NCBI GenBank assembly: GCA_963556695.1
Contig: CAUWAG010000014.1
Span: forward strand, 186,001-250,000
Direction of reading: 5' to 3'
From: Anthostomella pinea
Taxonomy: Eukaryota > Ascomycota > Sordariomycetes > Xylariales > Xylariaceae
DNA: 64,000 bases
Shown here one piece after another: positions 32,195 through 42,822 of this stretch. The translations under genes and the position numbers were made by a program. Each line of letters begins with the position of its first letter. Position 1 is the first letter of the stretch. The notes under the pieces were generated by a model that was not told the origin of the DNA, did no database searches, and was given only the letters and a program-made list of their open reading frames with translations.

Positions 32195-32969
32195 CTATAG
32201 CTTCCCTTCCGCCTTCAGTTTCTCCACGAACGACCTTGGAGGCTTGGCATCAATCATCAACTCCAGGTCCGGATCCGCCTTCGCCCGGGCCCTCTTGTAC
32301 CCATCCCTCTGCGCCACCTTCTGCAAGTACGCCAAGATACCCTCGTACCCGGTCAAATCAAACGCATAGAACGATCGCATGGTTGTGAGCGTGAAGACGG
32401 TCATGATATCGGCGGCTGTGAACTCGTCACCAGCAAGCCACGTATTACTCCTGAGCCGGGCGTCCATCCGCGCCAGCATTTTGTTAAAGCGTTCCCCCAG
32501 AGTCGCCGCGTAGGCCCCCGCCGTGCCGACGCGGGACATCTGCAGCATCATGAGGACGTGCGGCTGCAGGGTGCCGTTGGCGAAGTGGAACCAGTACAGA
32601 TAGTCGGAGTACCTGGGGTGGTCTTTGATCACTACCAGCTGACCATTCCCGTGTTTGTGGATGATGTATTCCTGCCAGAATCAGTCATAGTCCTATCTTT
32701 CAACCGCTCACGAAACGTTCTACGGAATTCTCAAGGGAACGCGGGTTTTGGGCGAGACTCACGACACAGGCAGCGGACTCAAAGAGCGTCAGGCTGCCAT
32801 CCTGGATAATGGGAGCCTGGCCGATCTCAGAAAGCTTTTTGATGGACGGTGGTGAGAAGAGGGGGTCTCTTTGATGCAGCACGAGCTCGTAGTCGATGCC
32901 CAGCTCCTCGGCCAGCCAGACGATTCGCTCGGATTGCGATACTTGAAGGTGGTGTATTCTCAATGCCAT
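32195..32969 (-). CDS. Glutathione S-transferase, two exons
   Basis: Exons on the minus strand are 32763-32969 and 32195-32671, separated by a 91-bp GT-AG intron; the product is 227 residues. Residues 1-80 form the thioredoxin-like N-terminal domain with SQSERIVWLAEELGIDYEL, APIIQDG and the glutathione-binding ES of LFESAAC. The second exon begins with EYIIHKHG and contains the all-helical C-terminal domain with WLAGDEFTAADIMTVF, the typical N-capping and Asp motif. It should conjugate glutathione to electrophiles or peroxides in the cytosol. It lies between two transposon copies yet has no lesion. A serine rather than a tyrosine or cysteine at the N-terminal active-site position fits the fungal Ure2/GTT-like groups, but the class is uncertain. 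Confidence 0.9.
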
Positions 32970-33585
32970 CTTCGCGTACTTGTGGAATGATGGGCTTGTG
33001 TTACTAATACACGGAAGGGGTCATATGAGACTTGAATCGTGCAAGTGAAGTAGTCTGGCTACTATGTGTTGATGAAGCTACAAAATGAAGGGAAAAGTAG
33101 TCTGGGGGATCGAAAGATAAACGTCTTTTGATGTGGATCCCACCCAACTGGAGATATCCACAGATCAAAGCAAGGTTCAGTGGAACCAACAGCTTGGTCT
33201 TTCGAGGACGAGCTGGCAGTGCTGGATGTGACGAGTGGTATGCATGTGAGCTCGTAGCAGCTGTGCCGCAGCCAAGCTGATGTTGGCCATCAACTCGTAC
33301 AGCCTCACCCAGCCATTCACGGCGGGACTTGGGCGTCAAGTCATTCGTTAACTACGGGTCACGAGGAGAACTTACGGCGCGTACATAGGTAAGTCACCAA
33401 GCATAACTGGCTTTTGAGCATCCGTGTGTTCCGCTCGTTACTCACTTTCAACTATATTTAGGTTCCGGATCGACCGCGGTCCGCAACATAGTGAGTCATC
33501 CGTCACCTGCTTTGCGGAACAACGTTCTGGTACTGATGATTGGGGCTCGGTACCGATTAAAGTTTGATCTACGGTCCAGCAAGTA
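32970..33585. other. Intergenic region, promoter of the GST gene
   Basis: Lies between the GST start and the left TA of transposon copy 2. No coding feature recognised. Confidence 0.4.
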
Positions 33586-35819
33586 CCATCCGACCCCCCG
33601 AACCGGCACACCCCCCCGACCGGCACAGCCAAACCCCACAATCACCACCAAAAGTCCCCTACCTCACTTACACGGATTACAGCCCTTTTTGAGGGTATCT
33701 AGACTTTCTTTAGATGATTAGATAGCCCTTTTCTTGGTATTTAGCGGAATATAGATTATTTAATTGCTGGGCCATCGGTATCGGCATTTAGCAGCCTCTG
33801 TGCCCCGCCCTTAAATGCAAATTTGCTATAGAATTCTCTCTGTGAGCCCCTGTCCCTCATGCACCACAGCATCCTGAAGCCAGCCACGATGCCTCCGCCC
33901 ACGTATACAGAGGATGATGTGGTGGATGCCTACCTAGACGTCACAGATAATGGCATGTCCGTGAGAAAATCCAGCCAAAAATACGGCGTCCCGGCCAGCA
34001 CGCTGTCAGCACGCATAAGGGGGAGAGGGACTAAAACGGAGGCTCACACCACCAAGCAGAGAATTTCTCCCGAGCAAGAAAGCAAGGTAACAGCCTGGAT
34101 ATTGCGCCAAGAGACTTTGGGGCTTGCCCCTTCTCACTCAGCCGTCAGGGAAATTGTGGTAGAACTCCTAAAAAGAAAGGGGGATTTCGCACCACTTGGG
34201 AACCACTATATGGACAGTTTTAAATGACGCAATCCTACCATTCAGACTAAAATCGGCAAGCGAATGGAATCCGCTCGGTTTAAGGGGTTTATCCTTAAGT
34301 CTGTGAACTGGTTCTTCAACATCTTAGAGGACTACGGCTGGGTGAAGCCAGAAAATACGTACAATGTCGATAAGGGCGGCATCATGTCGGGTTTTGGTAA
34401 CTCTTTCGAGCCCCCTATCCTCACAGTCAACTAACTACCCTTATAGGCATCGATTCCCTAGTTCTGGGAAGTTCTGAGACGAGGAAAGTTTTCCTAAAGA
34501 GCCCCCAGGGCCGCTCGTGGACATCTTTCATCGAGACCATTTCAGCTACCGGTAGAGTACTCAAACCAGGCTTGATTTTCAAGGGAAAAGATCTTCAAGC
34601 GCAGTGGTTCCTCGAGGAATTCCAGAAGATAGCCAACTGGTACTATATAACATCGGAAAACGGCTGGACCAGTAACGATATCGCCTGCCAGTGGCTTGAG
34701 CACGTTTTCATACCACAAGTAGATGAAATTCGTGGCCAGGAGCAGTGGGAACCAGTCCTTTTGATCCTAGATGGCCATGGTAGCCATACCTCCGTACGTA
34801 CACCAATTTTTTCTATTTTATTTACTGGTTATTTAATTTATTCCGATTTAAACAGCAACTGACTATAGAAAGGACGAATTTATGATGCGGTGTTATTTTG
34901 TCAACATCTTGCTATGCTTTTTCCCAGCACATACCAGCCATGGAATGCAACCACTGGATAACGGCCCCTATAACGCCCTCAAGTCCTACTACCAGAGATT
35001 CCTCACCCAGTTAAATTCTCTGACTGATTCCTCTCCTGTTAACAAGATCAATTTATCCGCTGTTATAGCAAGGCAAGGGACATGGCGTTTACGCCAAAAA
35101 ACATCCGCTCGGGCTTCCGAGTAACGGGGTGCTACCCAATTAGCCGCAAAAAGTGTCTAGACTATCCAGAAATCCAAGAAGACAAGCAGAAGACCCCTGA
35201 GCCGGAAGAACAGGAAGACTCGGAGCCGGAGGACCAACAGACCCCTACCACGAGCCGGCAAATCCGGGATTTCGGGAAGAACTGATCCCCAGCCACTCGG
35301 CTGAAGTTCCGGAAGATCTCCCATGCCTTTGAGAACCAGGAGACGGAGCTGGCCATAAAAGACCAGAAGATCAGGGCCCTGGAGGCTGAACTGGAGCGGC
35401 TACGACCCAAGAAGAGGAAGAAGATACTAAATCCCAACAAAAAGTTCATGACAATGGTAGAAATACTAGCCCAGGGTGGTAATCCATTAGTTCCGGTTGC
35501 TGTAGAGTCTTCTTCTTCTTCTTCAGAGTCGGAGGTTATTGAAGACGGGGTGGAGGAGGACGAGGAGGTTGCGGACGCTGAGGAGGCTGTAGAAGCCCCT
35601 ATTGCAGAAGCCCAGATGACTAGATCTGGGCGGTCAATCCGGGCGCCGGCTAGATACGTCGATTGAGCAGCCAAAACACCACAGAATGATGATTTTGCTG
35701 ATTTTTTCGACCCTATACAGCCTCAAATGCGTGTAAGTGAGTAGGGGGGTCTTTTGGTGGTGGTGGCGGGGTTTGGCTGTGCCGGTAGTGGGGGTGTGCC
35801 GGTTCGGGGGGTCGGATGG
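33586..35819 (+). mobile_element. Fot1/pogo-like DNA transposon, copy 2 (full length, decayed)
   Basis: A 2234-bp element with TA on both sides (33584-33585 and 35820-35821) and inverted repeats of about 90 bp (33586-33674 and 35730-35819). It has the same orientation as copy 1, 2.5 kb away. The inner part of its repeats (AGCCAAACCCCAC, CACCACCAAAA, CTCACTTACACG) is shared with copy 1, but the outer 40 bases differ (CCGACCCCCCGAACCGGCAC against CCCCCACCCCCTAACGGGAC), so the two belong to related subfamilies rather than being a recent duplicate. Confidence 0.93.
33889..35666 (+). pseudogene. Transposase pseudogene of copy 2
   Basis: Inferred exons are about 33889-34396, 34447-34793 and 34873-35666, with introns at the same places as copy 1. 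The psq HTH, CENP-B-like HTH, YNVDKGG, ENGWTS and LDGHGSH segments are all present. Lesions: a TGA at 34225-34227 in exon 1, a one-base deletion in exon 3 near 35050 and a TGA at 35283-35285. The second exon is intact where copy 1 has stops, so each copy is broken in different places. An ATG ten codons upstream (33859) is in frame but is not shared with copy 1. Confidence 0.9.
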
Positions 35820-35821
35820 TA

Positions 35822-36405
35822 TGTAAAACAACAATGATGGGAGATATCGGACTTCATGGTGATGGTGATGGTGATGGCATTATCGGTTCTTTCCCCCGTC
35901 ATCGTCTCCGCAATGGTCCGGTCCCTCAATGTGCGGGCCGGGAGCCCACCCCCAAGTCCGGCGGTAAAGACAAGAGCAGTAACTTTAAACGGATACTTAT
36001 TCATAACTATGTATCCAATGTTAAGCGAGTTACAGGACTTGAGATTATGCAGGTTCATAAACGTATGTGTCCCAGCTGATTTAACAACTTGATCCACATG
36101 ATCACTGGGAGCAGCTTCCCATGGGTATAAGTATCGAGACAACGAGGTATTTCCAAATGTGGAGTTTCGTAGAAATGGTCCTAGACAAATATCGAGGTGT
36201 GGCCTGCCGAATGACCTCGATTATATCCTTGCATAGGTCCGACGCATGTTAGCTGCCGGGAAAAGGGGGTTCTTGGGTACTGCGGAGGTTTCATGACAGA
36301 CTAAGTTACTAAAATCGCAGACAATCTAAGTACCTACCTAGAGTGGGGTTGAACTCGCCATGGATGTCTTGGACTCGCCATGTCTATCAACTCCCACAGG
36401 ACATA
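35822..36405. other. Spacer between transposon copies 2 and 3
   Basis: A GGTGAT hexamer run occurs at about 35855-35878. The last 70 bases (36338-36405) may be the far side of a frame interrupted by copy 3. No other feature seen. Confidence 0.4.
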
Positions 36406-36740
36406 ACGGCGGGGGCATGCAGATGGGACAGCCCCCCAGATGGGACAGTTCCCCCACCAAAACACAACATTTGCGCCCACCCACATCTCTATCGGGATTG
36501 AAGCTGTAGATATCATAAATATATCGTCTGAATTGTCTTTTCTTGGTGTTTCTTCCAATGTGGAATTTATTAGGTGTCCTACAGCGGGATGTCCCGTGGC
36601 GGGGGTCGGAAGTTAGCACGTCCGGCCCTAATCTGAGGGGTAATGGGACCCGTGCCCCCTATCCCTTCCAACCAGGCAGAAGTTCTGTGGTTCTTTTTTT
36701 CCTTTTTTTCTGTAAGCATCATAAGTTTCAGTACGTCGAA

Positions 36741-37625
36741 ATGGCGCCTTTATACACCGAAGAAGACCTTGCTAAGGCGATAGCCGCCGTGAACGGTGAC
36801 GATCTGTCCCTCCAGAAGGCTGTCCAGCGCTATGGAGTGAATACCAGAAACCACCCTTTCTCGCAAAGTTAAAGAATTCACGATGCCTACAACTGGCACC
36901 CAGCATGAAAGAGATGCTCACGGGAAGAAAATAAGCCCTGCTCAAGAAAAGAAGGTAATTTCATGGATTCTGTACCAAGAAAAGGCCGGCCATGCCCCTA
37001 CTCACGCCAATGTGAGGTACATCATCCAGAAGATCCTACTGTCACGGTGAGCATACTGGGGAGCTGGGACATGGCCTGCAGCAAGCAGCTATTACTCTAT
37101 TAACAAGAATATCAAGACTAGAGAGGAAAGGAAAAGAGAGAGAGAGATAGGTACAGTGGGAGGTTGTGTGACGGCCTGTACAGACCTTCCCACATGACAA
37201 GCGGATACTTCCTAATAAGGGAAGGATCCGACCAGAGGATCCCCTTAAAGGGGCAACCTCCCACTGTACCTATCTCTCTCTCTCTCTTCCTTTCCTCTCT
37301 AGTCTTGATGTTCTCGTCAGTAGAGTAATAGCTGCTTGCTGCCGGCCATGTCCCAGCTCCTCAGTACGCTCGCCGTGACAACCAGCGGGCAGAGAGATGA
37401 CGACTTTTGCGCGAAGTGCAGAACCTGGAGACCAAAGAATCAGAGGAATCGCCTTCTGAGGACTCCCTCTCCTCTGATTCAACAGATTTAGACGATCTAG
37501 ACGAAGGGATGGTTGTTGAGAAAGAGGGCGAGGGAGTGTCTGACGAGCCAGATGATGAAGAGGAAGAGCCCATTATGATGCGATCTCGGCGCCGAGAAAT
37601 CCGCCAACCCACGCGCTACCGCTAA
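36741..37625 (+). pseudogene. Deleted transposase gene remnants of copy 3
   Basis: Two fragments flank the hairpin: the N-terminal DNA-binding part (36741 to about 37040, with a frame break near 36840) and the C-terminal tail (about 37395-37625). The sequence is clearly diverged from copies 1 and 2, so this is a third family. The catalytic aspartates are all absent. Confidence 0.8.
37041..37379. repeat. 339-bp hairpin unit: two 126-bp inverted arms around an 87-base loop
   Basis: The arm 37041-37166 is the reverse complement of 37254-37379 with roughly ten mismatches. Both ends read GTCACGG/CCGTGAC. The arms include a (GA)n tract. The loop is 37167-37253. No clear target duplication flanks it (ACT on the left, AAC on the right). 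It could be a nested foldback MITE or arise from deletion repair. A transcript through it would form a long double-stranded stem. Confidence 0.85.
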
Positions 37626-37909
37626 AAGCACTGGTATTGCTAAAAAATACCAAGAAAAGGCGATTCTTTTGATATATATACATTATCTATAGCCTCAATA
37701 CCAATGGGGTTATATGTGGGTGCAAATGTTGTGTTTTGGTGGGGGAACTGTCCCATCTGGGGGGCTGTCCCATCTGCACGCCCCCGCCGTTACATGAAAC
37801 TGCAGTTCCCATCCATGCCGATCATAGAAGGCTCTATTAATCCAAGCTCTAGGAGGCCGGTACAGCGTGCAGGCCTTCCGAGGTAGTCCTATGATGTAGA
37901 CGTACTTAC

Positions 37910-38045
37910 TTCCCCACGGAGTCCTCAAAGATTCTCTTCGGCATCACACTAGCCTCCGAACACAAGTTGATCATATTCTTTCCGGCCTGCAACACGACGT
38001 TAGACTTGCCGAATGGACAAGAGTAGTTGAGGATTGCTTCTTACC
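37910..38045 (-). pseudogene. Exon-like pair with a canonical intron, adjoining transposon copy 3
   Basis: On the minus strand a 58-bp sequence (37987-38044) has a perfect fungal intron layout: GTAAG, a CTAAC branch point 14 bases before the end, and TTGCAG. Joining across it keeps one frame open from EAGNAKEMVL into AGKNMINLCSEASVMPKR, up to a GTAAGT donor at 37909. The continuation lies 120 bases from the copy 3 insertion. I do not recognise the family. The fragment may be the 3' part of the 38.1-38.7 kb gene (in another frame) or a separate broken gene. Confidence 0.35.
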
Positions 38046-38093
38046 AGAACCATTTCCTTTGCATTCCCTGCCTCCCGCACCCGACAGCTCCTC

Positions 38094-38696
38094 CTACTTC
38101 ACTCGTATCTTGATCTTCTTCTTCTGCTTCACCGTCTTGGGTGCCTGACGCGTCGTCGTCGTCGTCGGGGCCGGCTCATGTATGTGCGAAGCCGACGGCA
38201 CATCCTGGCCCGGCGTCGTGAATGGCGTTTTGAGTGGCACTTGAAAAGAAGCCTCCTCCGGGCTCATCGATGGCAGTTCCCGATCAATAACACGCGCGAT
38301 ACGCTCGAGATACGCAGGGATCTGGTCCCAACGTGTCGGCGGCGCAGCATTAGCAGAATCGTCATCAGGATCAAACGCCGTCATCGCCCGGGCTTGGAGG
38401 AGTTGGTCTCGGTAGGTGTCGAGTCGGGGCAGCATGTCCCGCAGGAGACTGTTCCTCATTACTTCGCAGGCCATGCGCAGGGTCTCGTCCATCGGTTTTA
38501 TGCTCTTCTCGTACGTGTTGAATGCCGAGATGGTGATGTCGAGGCGCTCGCTCAGCTTCAGGCCGGCATGGATGCACCGGGTTGGGAAAAGTCTGGGGAT
38601 CGGTGGTTCGCTGCCTGCGACGCGGTCGGGTGTGCTTTCGTGATCTTGAGGCTGCATGATGGCGGTTGGTGCTCTTTGGCGATGTTGAGGCTGCAT
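38094..38696 (-). CDS. Hypothetical helical protein (gene model uncertain)
   Basis: The first ATG in this frame is at 38696, giving 200 residues. The N-terminus has a near-repeat of MQPQ; the central part (CIHAGLKLSERLDITISAF to about ARVIDRELPSM) is predicted helical and rich in charged residues. The C-terminus is Thr-rich then strongly basic (KQKKKIKIR). In the last 60 codons an alternative frame is acidic and equally protein-like, and a spliced-looking exon pair follows at 37910-38045, so the 3' end may be mis-modelled. No family recognised. Confidence 0.4.
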   Translation of the reverse strand: MQPQHRQRAPTAIMQPQDHESTPDRVAGSEPPIPRLFPTRCIHAGLKLSERLDITISAFNTYEKSIKPMDETLRMACEVMRNSLLRDMLPRLDTYRDQLLQARAMTAFDPDDDSANAAPPTRWDQIPAYLERIARVIDRELPSMSPEEASFQVPLKTPFTTPGQDVPSASHIHEPAPTTTTTRQAPKTVKQKKKIKIRVK

Positions 38697-39464
38697 GGCG
38701 GTGGTTGGTGCAGGTGATGCCAAAGGTGAGGAGTGGAAGGTGGTAGGCCTGGGCCAACGTGATGCACATTCTAGTAGTATACGTTATCTCTTGGTGGGCG
38801 TGCAATTGGGAAGAAGTGAGATCTGCCTAAGGTTGCCATGGTCACGTCGCGCTGTTGCCTCTGCGACTAGGGATCAGTGGCAGAACGCAATCCACCCTGC
38901 TCATGGGACAAGCTTTTCAAGCGATGCCATGCCACTGGAGCATGACTTATCCCAGGGTTTTCGTTTCACCCAGTAAATGCCTGAAATTGCAGTTCGAAAC
39001 ATGTGGTGCTCGCCTGGAAAGCCTGTACACAAGCAAAGAACGCGGTATCAACAGCCTCGATCGATGGATTCCTTTGCCACACTCAGAAATCGAAGCTCCA
39101 TCCTTAGAGGAAAGATTCCTGTCGATAGGACCTTATGATCCCATTGGAAACTTAGTGGATATGCCTTCGCTTCTGATCGCTCAATATATAGGGGTACCGC
39201 CAATCTGTCGCCTCAGCTGCGCATTGAGGTACAACTGAGCATGACTACGGCACCTGCACATCCATTTGTTCCAGAACATACCTGATCTAGAATTCCACAT
39301 ACTTTGTCCACCTGACAAATCCTGACGGAAAGGGATCTTATTGATATCCACCTGTACTACCCAGCTATTCATCACTTCACCTAGAGGTATCTCGAGACCA
39401 GCTTGTAATACGCACGCCCCCCGGAGCGATACTCAACACCTATATTCGTATTAAGCTGCACCAC
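38697..39464. other. Intergenic region, no gene seen
   Basis: A 127-codon plus-strand frame at 38855-39238 has no recognisable features and overlaps other frames. Nothing is supportable. Confidence 0.4.
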
Positions 39465-39926
39465 CTACTCATTCATCATGACGGCATTCCCAACCCTTGA
39501 CCCGTTAATAGTAGCGGTAGGATCATCCGTCAAGAAAAGCTCGTGGTCCCAAGCCAAGGTCGGCAACATGGTATGAACCATCACGTATACAGCTTTTGGC
39601 TCGCCAACGGAAGTGGCGGCCGATTGGCCCGTTGAGGTACCTGCCACTGAGAGAATAATTTCGCTTGGGTTGACGGTCGTACAAATGAAGATCTCAGAAT
39701 CGTGGGCAGATGCCTGTGCTGTTGTCGTGGGTTTCGATTAGTACTTTCTCCTTCAAGATTAGAAACCTGAGAACGGAGAAGAGCCACTGCATAGCTGCCA
39801 CTCACCTGCACTGAGGCGGTCTGCTGAGAGGCTCGTGCTCTTTTGGCAGTTGAAGTACTGGCCTGGCTGCCAGTTGCTCGCAGCCGCAGCAGCACCAAGC
39901 AGCGCACTGATGATAAGGATAGCCAT
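39465..39926 (-). CDS. Small secreted protein, two exons
   Basis: Exon 1 (39806-39926) starts with a clear signal peptide, MAILIISALLGAAAA followed by AS-NW. A GT-AG intron of 87 bp (39719-39805) leads to exon 2 (39465-39718). The product is 124 residues, about 107 after cleavage, with only two cysteines (27 and 53), suggesting a single disulfide. It contains NPSEIILSVAG and WDHELFLTDDPTATINGS. No family is recognised. Size, secretion and location beside a transposon island are features shared by many fungal effectors, but nothing else supports that role. The acceptor chosen (AACAG) is the one that keeps the frame; the nearby ACAG at 39713-39716 would not. Confidence 0.7.
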
Positions 39927-41323
39927 GTTGTCTTGTGCCGACCTTGCTTTGAAGTGGATCTGGCTGTTGAGGTAGTTTTTATTCGCGAGATTTTTCTGTT
40001 TTCTTTATTGATGGTGCTCATTGTTCTTCCCAGAGCCGTTCTGAGTTTCGTGGAGGAGGGTGTGGTATTTATAGTCCGGGAGAGGCACCTCTGTAAATGC
40101 GCCCAGTGTTACACGAACATGTGGGGTATGGTATACCATTCTTGTCATATGTGAAGAGTGCAATGCTATAGCAACTCATTCGTATGGATGCGCAATATTT
40201 TTTACTTTCGTGTCACGTAAACCGGGTGTATTCGGGTTGACCGCTACCCCATCCGGCGGAACCACAAAGAGTTCACAAGACCAGCACAACAATTTAACCG
40301 CAATACTTACCAAAGTACATTGTGTATAGTTCTACTTTAAAAGGCTGAAGCAGTTGATTCGAACATAATAGTTTTCTTTTCGTCGACATGCGTAAAAGTG
40401 ACTCGGTGCCGGACTGCGACTTAACACCATCGATTCTGAACTCTATACCATTCCCTTACCGCATTTTCAAGGGATACCACATACCAAGATCATATCTGTG
40501 TTTGAAAAAAAGCCATCAAGTCAGGACTTATCGGCCTTGAGTCACCACATGCAATCCAGTAGGCAAATCTCCACTTGAAGTTCCCCTCCCGCAAGGGGGA
40601 ATTTCCAGTTCCAGGAGCACCACCACCGCATGACCTTGAATGAACAACTCGATGTTGCCCGCCGCGAATCTGGAGTTGCCATCAACCTGGATCCGACGCT
40701 CTTTTCTGCTGACTAGGTTCTGCTCTCTTAGACACCAGCGTCATATAAAACTCGGGTGCTGCAGCAGGGCCCAGGGGTCTCTTAGTTGGTGCTTCGGTAT
40801 CGGCGGGCGTGGATGTGAGCGGGAATGGGAAGTATGCCCCTCAACTGGCGGACAAGAGAAGATATCTCCCACCTTGTTTTCGCATGGTGTCCGCTCCATT
40901 CATCGGGTTTCGTACCGGGAGTAAATGTGTCTGTCCGTTGTTGTTCCATGGCGGAGTGAAGTCTCGGTTCCGTATTTCTTGGAGGTTCTCAGGTAAACTG
41001 CCGGGTCGTGATGACTGGACGAGTATCGACTTGCCGTATTTGAGCTGGAATGCCATCAGCTCGGAGTCCAAGTTTTATTTTTCACTCTGCCGAAAAGACT
41101 TAAATTGCTCTTTTCATGGTATCTCTTCGTGAGCCTGTGCCACATTGTATGACTACTGGAACTGGTCGCCAATTATGGGAGCAGCGACAGCATCACCAGG
41201 AAAGACCGCGCTGCACCATCAGAGTCAAACAAGGTTGTAAAATTGAGTCTTGCACTTTGTCTTTTCGGACCAGCTGGTATATCACTTGTTCTACTGACCG
41301 GGCAAGTTCAACATCAACCTCTA
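39927..41323. other. Intergenic region, no supportable gene
   Basis: The proximal 150 bases would be the promoter and leader of the secreted-protein gene. The remaining sequence has frames below about 110 codons without domains or splice continuity. Confidence 0.45.
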
Positions 41324-42097
41324 CTATATACCAGTAGAGCCAGCCACCTTCATCGTCCTCAACTCCTGCAACGGCGGAATATCCTCCAGCATGCCAACCT
41401 CCAAGCGATCCCAGAGTATCCCACAAGTAGGCTTCTCCACCGCCCCAGCCTCAAGCACCCTCGTGGGCGTGATCACCAGGTCGCATATCGTGTCGAACTC
41501 CTCGGGTCGCAGCTCCTCGTCCAGGACCTGGCATTCGTGGACCAGCGCCGCCGTCATCGTGTCCCCGCGCACCACCGCCGTCGAGAACAGCAATCCCCAT
41601 TCCAGGTCGAAGAAGCCATGACCCTTACCGAAGCGGATGCCACGGTGGTTGATGGCGCCGGTGCCCGTGACCATGAAGCCGACGTCGAGCTTCAGCTGGA
41701 CGATGTCGGCGAGCGAGACGTGGCGGCCGATCTTCTCCATGCCGTCGAGGGTCGAGGCGTACTTGTACAGCGTCTCGTCGATGGTCGCCGGGTCCAGCAG
41801 CCAGAAGCCCCTTCGTATGCCGTACGTCGTCATCAGCACCTTGGTGCCGGCCTGCAACGTCTGCTCCCGCAGGTATTCGAGGCAGTTGTCCGGGGTGATG
41901 AAGACGGTGCTGCATTCGCGGTAGCTGGCCAGCGACAGCAGCCGGTTGGCCGCCTTCTGCGAGTCCTCGAAGTCGGCGATGAAACTCGAGAAGTCGAAAT
42001 GGAATCTTGAGTCGGGGTACGCCACCTTCCGCAGCTCCTTCCACACCTTGTCGCGGACTTCGCCCTTGTGCGAGGCATTTCCTCCGGTGAGCGCCAT
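41324..42097 (-). CDS. 5-formyltetrahydrofolate cyclo-ligase-like protein
   Basis: A single 257-residue frame starts at the ATG at 42097. It begins with VRDKVWKELRKVAYPDSRFHFDFSSFI, and contains TGTGAINHRGIRFGKGHGFF, which matches the ATP- and substrate-binding G-x-G-x-G-K-G-x-G region of the MTHFS superfamily. The later segment with VHECQVLDEELRPEEFD matches the C-terminal part of that fold. The known family enzyme converts 5-formyl-THF to 5,10-methenyl-THF using ATP. The MTHFS-like branch found in fungi is often of unproven activity, so the reaction is inferred. It is transcribed away from the MFS gene that starts 725 bp away. The long antisense frame is a codon-bias shadow. Confidence 0.8.
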   Translation of the reverse strand: MALTGGNASHKGEVRDKVWKELRKVAYPDSRFHFDFSSFIADFEDSQKAANRLLSLASYRECSTVFITPDNCLEYLREQTLQAGTKVLMTTYGIRRGFWLLDPATIDETLYKYASTLDGMEKIGRHVSLADIVQLKLDVGFMVTGTGAINHRGIRFGKGHGFFDLEWGLLFSTAVVRGDTMTAALVHECQVLDEELRPEEFDTICDLVITPTRVLEAGAVEKPTCGILWDRLEVGMLEDIPPLQELRTMKVAGSTGI

Positions 42098-42822
42098 GCT
42101 GGTACTCTGCTGTTCCTTTCCTAAATCGTCTTGCGTGCGGCGTCGTCACTGACTATAGAAGTTCGTGCGCTCGCTCATACCGGCTGACCGGTACGACTCC
42201 TGACTGGTCATGTTACTGTATCTAAAGATAACCGCGCGTTCGCGTCGGCGTCGGCCTAGTCAGAGACTACCGGATATTTCCTGATAGCAAGCATGAACAT
42301 GACTAGTTACGGCCTGTCAGTGGTCACGCCCGTCACGTCGAATCCTACCGCTTCGCGACGAAAATGTTCCTGGTCGGGCAGGCCTGCCCCTGTCTAGCAC
42401 CCGATCGAAGCTGACGAACTGGGAATACCCGGTGCTAAGCAACGCCGGGGTGGCTTATCTGACCTCGGTTTCTCACCAGTGAACGGGGGCGAATAAGAGG
42501 GCCGTCGACCCACGGAAATGTCCCTTATCTCTGATGGCGCTCGCGGCCGGCGACTTAGATCGACGTAACGGTGGCTAACAGATTTTTGTCAGGGCGTTGG
42601 TTCCCCCCGTGCTTCCGGCCCTTTTCCCACACAGCTGAGCAGCCAAGGCGAATATATAGATAGCCGCATGCGCCAACTGTCGCGTGATTGCTCGTAGAAA
42701 GCTTGACTCTGCAGCCAAGCTCTGCCGTGCCGTTGAGGCTTGCCCGTTTGCCGCTCGAATAAGCCTCTTGTTTCCCGATCGATCGTCCCGATTACACGAT
42801 ACGTCCGAAACGAGTGACAAAT
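42098..42822. promoter_or_regulatory. Shared divergent promoter region of the cyclo-ligase-like gene and the MFS transporter
   Basis: A 725-bp gap separates two outward-reading start codons. It contains CGG-rich words around 42175-42200 and 42430-42500 that could bind Zn2Cys6 regulators, but CGG triplets are common here, so no site is claimed. Confidence 0.4.

Larger units (their letters stand above)
36406..37790 (+). mobile_element. Non-autonomous Fot1/pogo-like element with its catalytic core replaced by a hairpin
   Basis: A 1385-bp element lies between TA duplications (36404-36405 and 37791-37792). Its near-perfect inverted repeats begin ACGGCGGGGGC and continue for over 80 bases with two direct AGATGGGACAG words. 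Between them, an N-terminal transposase fragment starts at 36741 (psq HTH, VNGDDLSLQKAVQRYGV; frame broken near 36840; then KKISPAQEKKVISWIL) and runs to about 37040. A C-terminal acidic/basic tail fragment (37407-37625, ending RREIRQPTRYR) closes the gene. The whole DDE region is missing; in its place is a 339-bp inverted-repeat unit. The element can only move, if at all, with transposase from elsewhere. Confidence 0.85.

Noticed and set aside
41243..42010. 255-codon plus-strand frame over the cyclo-ligase-like gene
   Set aside because: Antisense shadow of a GC-rich gene with recognised domains on the minus strand.
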